This document shows, in pieces, positions 58,244 to 64,000 of a DNA stretch of 64,000 bases; position 1 is the first letter of the stretch; each line of letters starts with the position of its first letter. Source of the stretch: Daucus carota subsp. sativus (taxonomy: Eukaryota; Streptophyta; Magnoliopsida; Apiales; Apiaceae); assembly GCF_001625215.2 (NCBI RefSeq), contig NC_030383.2:55728949-55792948 (forward strand). Direction: 5' to 3'. A program made the translations under genes and the position numbers. The notes below the pieces were generated by a model. It searched no databases. It saw only the letters and a list, made by a program, of their open reading frames with translations, and had not been told where the DNA came from.

Positions 58244-59149
58244 CTGCAGCTAAGTAATTATTAATTTATTGCATAACTGTACTACTGTCTACTAACTAAC
58301 TGCATTTTTATTATTACATTCAAGAAAACGATGCTGTTTGTACAATTCTGGCTTTTTTTGTTAGAATCTTGCCAGTAATTAAGGTAAATAGTATGATTTT
58401 AGGCCTGCGCTACTGTGGTCCATGCACTTCATTATGAGTCAGTAATGTCGCTTCTGTGCACTTTGTTTTGTTGCTCACTAATTTAACATTGGAAATTGTT
58501 TGGCTTGTTATTTAAGATTCTCAAGAAAAGTCTTGTAGATGTATATTCTCAGGAAAAGTCATGTAGGTATATTCTAATCTAAGCTGCAGCTACTTAATAA
58601 AATTGTGCAGGTACTTTTATTTCGATGGAAAAAACCACTGGAAGATGATGATGTTTAACTCTACATTATGGAATAATGCCTGCACGTGTTGCGGTTCTCC
58701 GGTGTTCTCATATTCACTTCCCAAATTTTGTATTTTATTTGTAAATTATGAAGGAGAATTGATAGTGGCCAAAGTTTGGATTTTATTTGTAAATTTGTAA
58801 TATTTATTATAGTTGATTTTATACTAATAATTTGTGTAATGAAATGGGAAGTATGCTATTGATATGAAATTAATTAATTTGTGTATGTAATATATAAATT
58901 CTGAAAGTTAAAGTTTTACATGGAAATATTTGCTAAAAAAAATATTTAATTACCATTCCATTCCTTTGAGTAACCAAACAACTCAAATGAATGGAATTGT
59001 TCATTCCATTCCAACCATAAAAAAATGAACCAAACAAGAACCTTGAATCGATCATTCCATTCAAACTTGTTTCCATTCTCCCACCATTCCATTCTCAATT
59101 TCATTCCATTCTTAGCAAATTTCATTCATCCCAACCAAACGGAGTGTAA

Positions 59150-60344
59150 AATCTTTAGATACGTATAAGAAAAAATCTGAGATAACATATTCCTGGCTGC
59201 TGGCCAGTGGCTACTACAAAGATTATTATATTTTTCTTATTATTCTTTCCCTTTCTTAGTATATACAGGATTAGAGGGTCAATGACATCTTGAGTACCTG
59301 ACATTTGTCTTTATTTATCTCAATATATCCACCAGTTTATAATTTTTTTGAAGCAACCCAAGTTTGTAATTTTATATAATATACAATATACTACTTTATA
59401 ACCCGAGTTTAATTTTATATAATACTAGTTTATAATTCGTGACAACAACGAGATTAAATAATTTTTTAAATTTTATAATTTATACATATATATACTATCG
59501 TTGTTTATATACAACTTTTTTATATTGACATTTGATCTTATTTTAAATGATTTTTTCGAAATTCTTTTCTCGAATATATGTTATGGTATGGATTTCTTTT
59601 AGAATGATATATTTTATTTTAGCAAAAATATTATTTTTCTTTATGATTTGATGAAAAATATTATCTGACTGGTTTATAAGGGTATTTATCTTTGATAGAT
59701 TATAATTTTTTTATTTATAATTATTTTAGAAATCTAACAGATAAATTTAATATGTATCGCTAGTAGGAGTTCTTGTAAGTCTGATAGTGGTAATTGTTTC
59801 AATAGTTGTTTGAAAAATTAATTTAAACTAATTTGTGATCAATTTTTTTGATAATATCTTATGTTTCGGTCCTTTTACGATATCATGTGCCATTATTAAT
59901 GACGGGGCCATCGTTATCAGGAGATTTTGCATATGTCATCAAAGTGTTATCATCTCTTATTCGTCTTTATCGCAATCTTGTAAAGAAAATGGCTTGAATT
60001 AAATTTTATAGTAGTAAATTTGGCTAATAATATCATATAGACTCCTTATATATTTGAGTTCTAAAATATGATAAGAATTCAATGGATTTGTATGGATTTG
60101 GGTGATGATCAATATGGACTACTTATTTATTTGAATTCTGAAATAGGATAAGAATTTTATAGATTTATTTTATAAATTAAATTGTTTCAATTTTAAAAAT
60201 TAAAATGAATAATTATATTAATGATATACTTCTTGACCTGAAATCGAAAATTTAAAAATCGAACCGATTATAATGGTTGTGGTTTCCGTTTTAGGATAAA
60301 ATCGAAACAGAAAAAATCGAAAGTAGCTGATTTAAATATATATA
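59150..60344. other. AT-rich intergenic DNA, no gene seen
   Basis: A few GATAAGAATT(C/T) and ATTTGAATTCT(A/G)AAATA direct repeats lie at 60050-60150. The AAAATCGAAC-type dispersed repeat occurs at 60236-60330. No frame or element boundary is supported. Confidence 0.55.
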
Positions 60345-60741
60345 GGGTCTTACTCCAATTCAAACCAAATTAGCCTATAAACTAAAAATCACTAGGTATA
60401 CCCCCAATTTTACTATATTCACTCCATAATTATTAACTGCACTCCACTACATGACTTCATATTATTTATTTATTATTTTTTTTAAATTTCAGGGGAACCC
60501 AAGTGCTGACGTGATAGTCTGGGTGACCCTTGACGTGACGGTTTGGATGGGGGCCATAATGCTGACATGTCGGGTGACATGACGTCTGGGTGGGTTCCAC
60601 TGCTGACGTGACATTTGGGCAAAAAGTGTAGCTTTTGAAAAATTGATGTGCTAGTTTTAAAATGTATAAAGAGATCTTTGATCATTTTAAAACTAGTTTT
60701 TAGTTTTTTAGACTAATATTGGTTTGTATTTAATCATCTTC
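60345..60741. mobile_element. (TA)n-bounded element related to the 'AATAGAAACC' family
   Basis: The left end is GGGTCTTACTCCAATTCAAA, then CCAAATTAGCCTATAAACTA. The right end on the minus strand is GAAGATGATTAAATACAAAC, then CAATATTAGTCTAAAAAACTA. Short (TA)n lies on both sides. Non-coding; an array of TGACGTGAC/TGACATG motifs fills the middle. Confidence 0.7.
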
Positions 60742-60778
60742 ATATATATATAAATATATATAGAGAGAGATAGAGAGA

Positions 60779-61645
60779 GGGAGAGTTCTATTCAACTACA
60801 AACCACCTAAATCTAAAAACTAAAAACCTGGGATCCATCCCACTTTTCTAATCAGCCCAGCCCACTTCTCTGACTATTGTTGCTTACCACTTTCCTATAA
60901 TTCGTAGGAAAATGATATACACAACATATACATACAAAACTATGTATAGCATATACATACAAAATGATTATCAATTAACACAAACCCATCCTCTCTGATC
61001 TTCATCTTCTTCGATCTCTAATTTCTATGTTTGAGAAGTAACGTAATTAATAATCTAAAATGCAATCATGAGAGAAGACATGAAAATCACTAATTTCAAC
61101 AACACAAATCACTATATTCTAAAACCAATATCACTGATTTATAAAGCGGTTATCACTAATTTATAAAACGAATATCACTAATTTGTATAGCAGAAATCAT
61201 TAATTTCTATAACTATATCAAAGCTTTAACAACACCAAAATCCATGTCTGAGCGTTAATCATTCAAGACATTAAGAGAGAGGTCGTCGAAAAAGATTGGG
61301 GGAGGGGAAGGAAAAGATGGAGAAAGTGATGACGGCGAATGGACAGATCTGCTGATAGCAGGGAAAGAAAGGTGATCTAATGATGGGAAAGATTAATGAT
61401 GGGAAAGATGAAGGGTGGAGCTGGTGACGATGATGGTGAAATCAAGGTCAGGGATGGATGGATAATGGTGGCGGATCGCAGGTGACAACGGTAGTGAGTG
61501 TTAACTCATATCAGGGGAAGTAGGGGCTTGTTGGTCGGAGGCAGATCTGGGTGGGTGGGTTTTACTAATTCCAAGTGTGGGGATTAGTTTTAACAGAGTG
61601 TCTTTAGTAATTACAAGAGTTTTAATAGTGATTTTTAGTTTTTAT
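60779..61645. mobile_element. (GA)n/(TA)n-bounded element of the 'ACAAACC' type, right end eroded
   Basis: The left end is GGGAGAGTTCTATTCAACTA, then CAAACCACC and AAAAACTAAAAACC. The right side has the matching GATTTTTAGTTTTTATTA but lacks the last 20 or so bases of a full terminus. The repeated ATCACTAATTT(A/G)TA motif (61100-61200) links it to the copies at 361-936 and 29185-29858. Confidence 0.65.
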
Positions 61646-61656
61646 TATATATATAT

Positions 61657-62555
61657 GGGTAAGGTTCAAATTAGAACCAATATTAAAATTAGAACTTAGG
61701 ACCACACACATCCATCAGATGAATTTGAATTCAATGGTCATGATCTGCCTAGCTATATAAATATAAATTACAACTTAATGATATTTAAGATACCTTATCT
61801 TTATATGTAAATCATTACTACAAATCATAATAATCATTAACTACTACCTAATCATCATAATAATCAGTTAATATATATGCAATTTGTTATAAATGCAAAT
61901 CAAACTTGCAACATGTGATTCTCAATCAATTTTAATAATATAATATTACAAAATACGATATTCTGTTGCAGTACACGTAAATATTACAAAAAATGAGATT
62001 CTACTACAGTACATATCTGTGATTCTCAATCAATTTTAATAATATAATATTACAAAATATGATATTCTGTTGCAGTATAGTAAATATTACAAAAAATGAG
62101 ATTCTGTTGCAGTACATATCTAGCTCATATAATATTACAAAACACGAGATTCTGCTGCAGTACATATCTAGCTCATATAATATTGCACAACATGAGATTC
62201 TGATGTAGTACATATCTAACTCATATAATATTAAAAAACACGAAATTCTGTTGCAGTACATATAGATAATAATAAAATATCAAAACAAACACACTCCAGT
62301 TCTTCGTATTTTGGAGTTCTGTTGAATCACACTACGAAGATATTGAATTAAATATTAAATGTATTTTGATTGTTGAAATGATCAAATATAAATTAAGAAT
62401 GTGCATTGATTGAGATATTTATATTTAAATATGTACTAAATTAAAACACATTCATACGTTAATTAATTTCACACATTCAAATTACTCTCATTTAATGATT
62501 ATTAAATATGGTTCTAAGGTTCTAAGTTTAAGCGGTTCTATCAGGAACCTGACCC
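61657..62555. mobile_element. (TA)n-bounded element with TAGAACC ends
   Basis: The left end GGGTAAGGTTCAAATTAGAA is followed by CC. The right end on the minus strand is GGGTCAGGTTCCTGATAGAA, then CCGCTTAAACTTAGAACC, pairing with AAAATTAGAACTTAGGACC on the left. (TA)n lies on both sides. It contains a tandem array at 61935-62262. It is the clearest example of the shared GGG...GGTTC...AGAACC end. Confidence 0.78.
61935..62262. repeat. Tandem array, unit about 52-55 bases
   Basis: TAATATTACAAAA(C/T)A(C/T)GA(G/T)ATTCTG(T/C)TGCAGTACATATCTAGCTCATA recurs about six times. The first two units are a longer variant with TGTGATTCTCAATCAATTTT. The minus-strand frame across it (62004-62261) is a repeat artefact, and there are no CRISPR-like spacers. 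Confidence 0.87.
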
Positions 62556-62770
62556 ATATATATATATATATATATAACACAAGAATAATAATAATACATA
62601 TAACTGTCTTAATATCAATTTCATGCACAAATTAAATTTATCAAGAATCCCTCAATCTTCAGTTGTTAAAACTTTGAGATTTCCTCTACCTCCGAGACCT
62701 ATTTAATAATTTAATAATACATATAATTATCTGATAATTAAGAAATTTTAAAAAAATTAGAATATTACTA

Positions 62771-62827
62771 GTAGTAATATTGATACGCTACTTGTAGTAA
62801 TTTACTACAAGTAGTGTATCAATATTT
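62771..62827. repeat. Perfect-type hairpin, about 26-base arms
   Basis: AATATTGATACGCTACTTGT with AGTAA is followed at once by TTACTACAAGTAGTGTATCA with ATATT. One mismatch lies in the middle of the arms and the loop is one or two bases. A (TA)n tract starts 15 bases later (62843). Confidence 0.85.
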
Positions 62828-62837
62828 CTAAAAGTAA

Positions 62838-62876
<39 letters not shown>

Positions 62877-62889
62877 AAATACAAGAGAT

Positions 62890-64000
62890 TATAGACATGT
62901 AACGAAGTGCAACACATTTAGAATTTGCAAGGAATTGATAACAACAGATTTGGACATAATGCATGCTCACTTTTATGTCAGGAGGGATATTCATTTATTT
63001 TGAGCAAAGTTCTTCATGAGCCTGTTTGAAAGATTTAGTTTCGTAAACATAAATGAGGAACTTATTACTTTACTAACGTTTTACTTTTTCAGTTTGAAAA
63101 TATATTTTCTTTTTTTATTCTTGTGATTTTAAAACCGAAACCGAATCGACTGGAAATGATCCGAGATTTTTGAAATCAAAACCTATTCGATGGTTCGGTT
63201 TTGATTTTCAATTCTAAAAATTGAAGGCTTACAATATCCTAAACTCGCACCGATCCGTATGTTACTCTGCCCCGTCAAGTATTGTTCGATTAATCTCACC
63301 TATATCAGAATTTAGGTATCGAACAGATACTATGACTATATTATAGTTTGATAAAAAAAAAATATTGTATTCAGGTCAAAAAAAATATTGTATACAGGGA
63401 CTACCCGAACCAAACGACCCCTAATGATTTACTCACAATTAACCGAGCAGGCTGTTAACTGAGAGGCTGGATTGAAGGCGTGGCGGAGCTGGGCCAGGCG
63501 CTGAGTGGCGAGTCGTCTCGGTGAAACCAGGTGTTGATAGACTTCTGCCGATGCTTCTTCAAGTGGCCATTCACCGAAACTGAACTGAGTGTCTCAACTT
63601 GTGTACACATTTGTGTCTATGTTAGGTGTGAATTATCCATTCAAATTATTAATATTAATATAGTAATAAATGATATTAAAGTTTAAATTAAAAATAATAA
63701 ATTATGAACTATATACTCACCGTCTGTGCTTCGCACAGGTTAAAAGACTTGAAAATATACTCCATTTTACACTCTAATGTAAAATAACATAAGATAATTA
63801 TATTCAGATATCTTCTCACTGAATCTACCCGGGTAGAGCTGTATGACTTGCATAAGTTGCATGTGCACGTACTGTGTACCCCTCTGCACTGGCGGACCTA
63901 TGTGTTGTCCTAGCCTACTAGTAGTATCAGAAGAGCTGTAAATAAGAATAGAGCGAGTTTTTTGACATTTACGGTGGCAGCTAATTCTGTCACTTACCCA
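62890..64000. other. Intergenic DNA to the window end, no gene seen
   Basis: A relatively GC-rich island at 63430-63620 (TGGCGGAGCTGGGCCAGGCG and neighbours) has no open frame or signal I can name. The AAACCGAAACCGAATCG repeat at about 63130 resembles those at 48130 and 60240. Confidence 0.5.

Larger units (their letters stand above)
54561..59146 (+). mobile_element. PIF/Harbinger transposon, 4.6 kb, probably autonomous or nearly so
   Basis: The left end TACTCTGTTTGGTTGGCATG and the right end on the minus strand CACTCCGTTTGGTTGGGATG are followed on both sides by AATG(G/A)AAT-rich subterminal repeats (GGAATGG/CCATTCC). TAA is duplicated at 54558-54560 and 59147-59149, the expected 3-base target. 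It carries a complete transposase with introns (55936-57294), a CT-rich leader and small exon-like pieces downstream. It stands in the leader or promoter of ankyrin gene 3, transcribed away from it. Confidence 0.92.

Noticed and set aside
61935-62262. Regularly spaced repeats that could suggest a CRISPR array
   Set aside because: Units are directly contiguous with no unique spacers, in a plant genome; it is an ordinary tandem array. The same applies to 1954-2408.

Overview
The window is nuclear DNA of a flowering plant, most likely a dicot. It has GT-AG introns in plant-type genes, plant-specific protein families (ankyrin-PGG membrane proteins, a DUF4220/DUF594 protein, a small four-helix membrane family) and very AT-rich DNA packed with plant transposons. 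An asterid is my guess from the style of the repeats, but no single feature proves it. There is no bacterial, organellar or CRISPR sequence, and no complete tRNA or rRNA gene.

Layout. 1-13.6 kb is almost wholly mobile DNA: seven short elements with inverted ends set between (TA)n tracts, one CACTA end, two hAT-type MITEs (one holding a further (TA)n-bounded element), a Tourist-type MITE and a 2.9-kb CACTA element with exact ends. 13.6-19.1 kb holds a tandem pair of genes for a four-helix membrane protein (minus strand), separated by Stowaway and hAT MITEs and a tRNA-derived SINE. 21.1-22.1 kb looks like a solo LTR, and 22.3-26.4 kb is a 4.1-kb CACTA element with a TAT target duplication. A third four-helix gene follows at 26.6-27.2 kb. 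28.0-31.8 kb is a run of three (TA)n-bounded elements. 34.3-36.3 kb is a single-exon DUF4220/DUF594 gene. 36.8-54.1 kb carries three tandem, same-strand, intron-rich ankyrin-repeat/PGG genes (about 660, 659 and 601 residues), all with open and correctly phased exons. 54.6-59.1 kb is a PIF/Harbinger transposon with an apparently intact three-exon transposase, inserted just upstream of the third ankyrin gene. 59.1-64 kb is again AT-rich, with three (TA)n-bounded elements.

How it fits together. Seven host genes in two tandem families plus the DUF4220 gene lie on the minus strand. Ankyrin-PGG proteins of the ACD6 type are known in plant immunity and stress signalling at membranes, but what these particular genes do is not shown by the sequence. 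The most unusual aspect is the repeat fraction. At least fourteen elements of different length and interior share a loose terminal pattern (GGG, then TTC, then AACC or a close variant, as inverted ends) and almost all sit directly between (TA)n microsatellites. Paralogous filled and empty sites inside the window let three insertions be read directly: a CACTA element, a Stowaway MITE and a (TA)n-bounded element.
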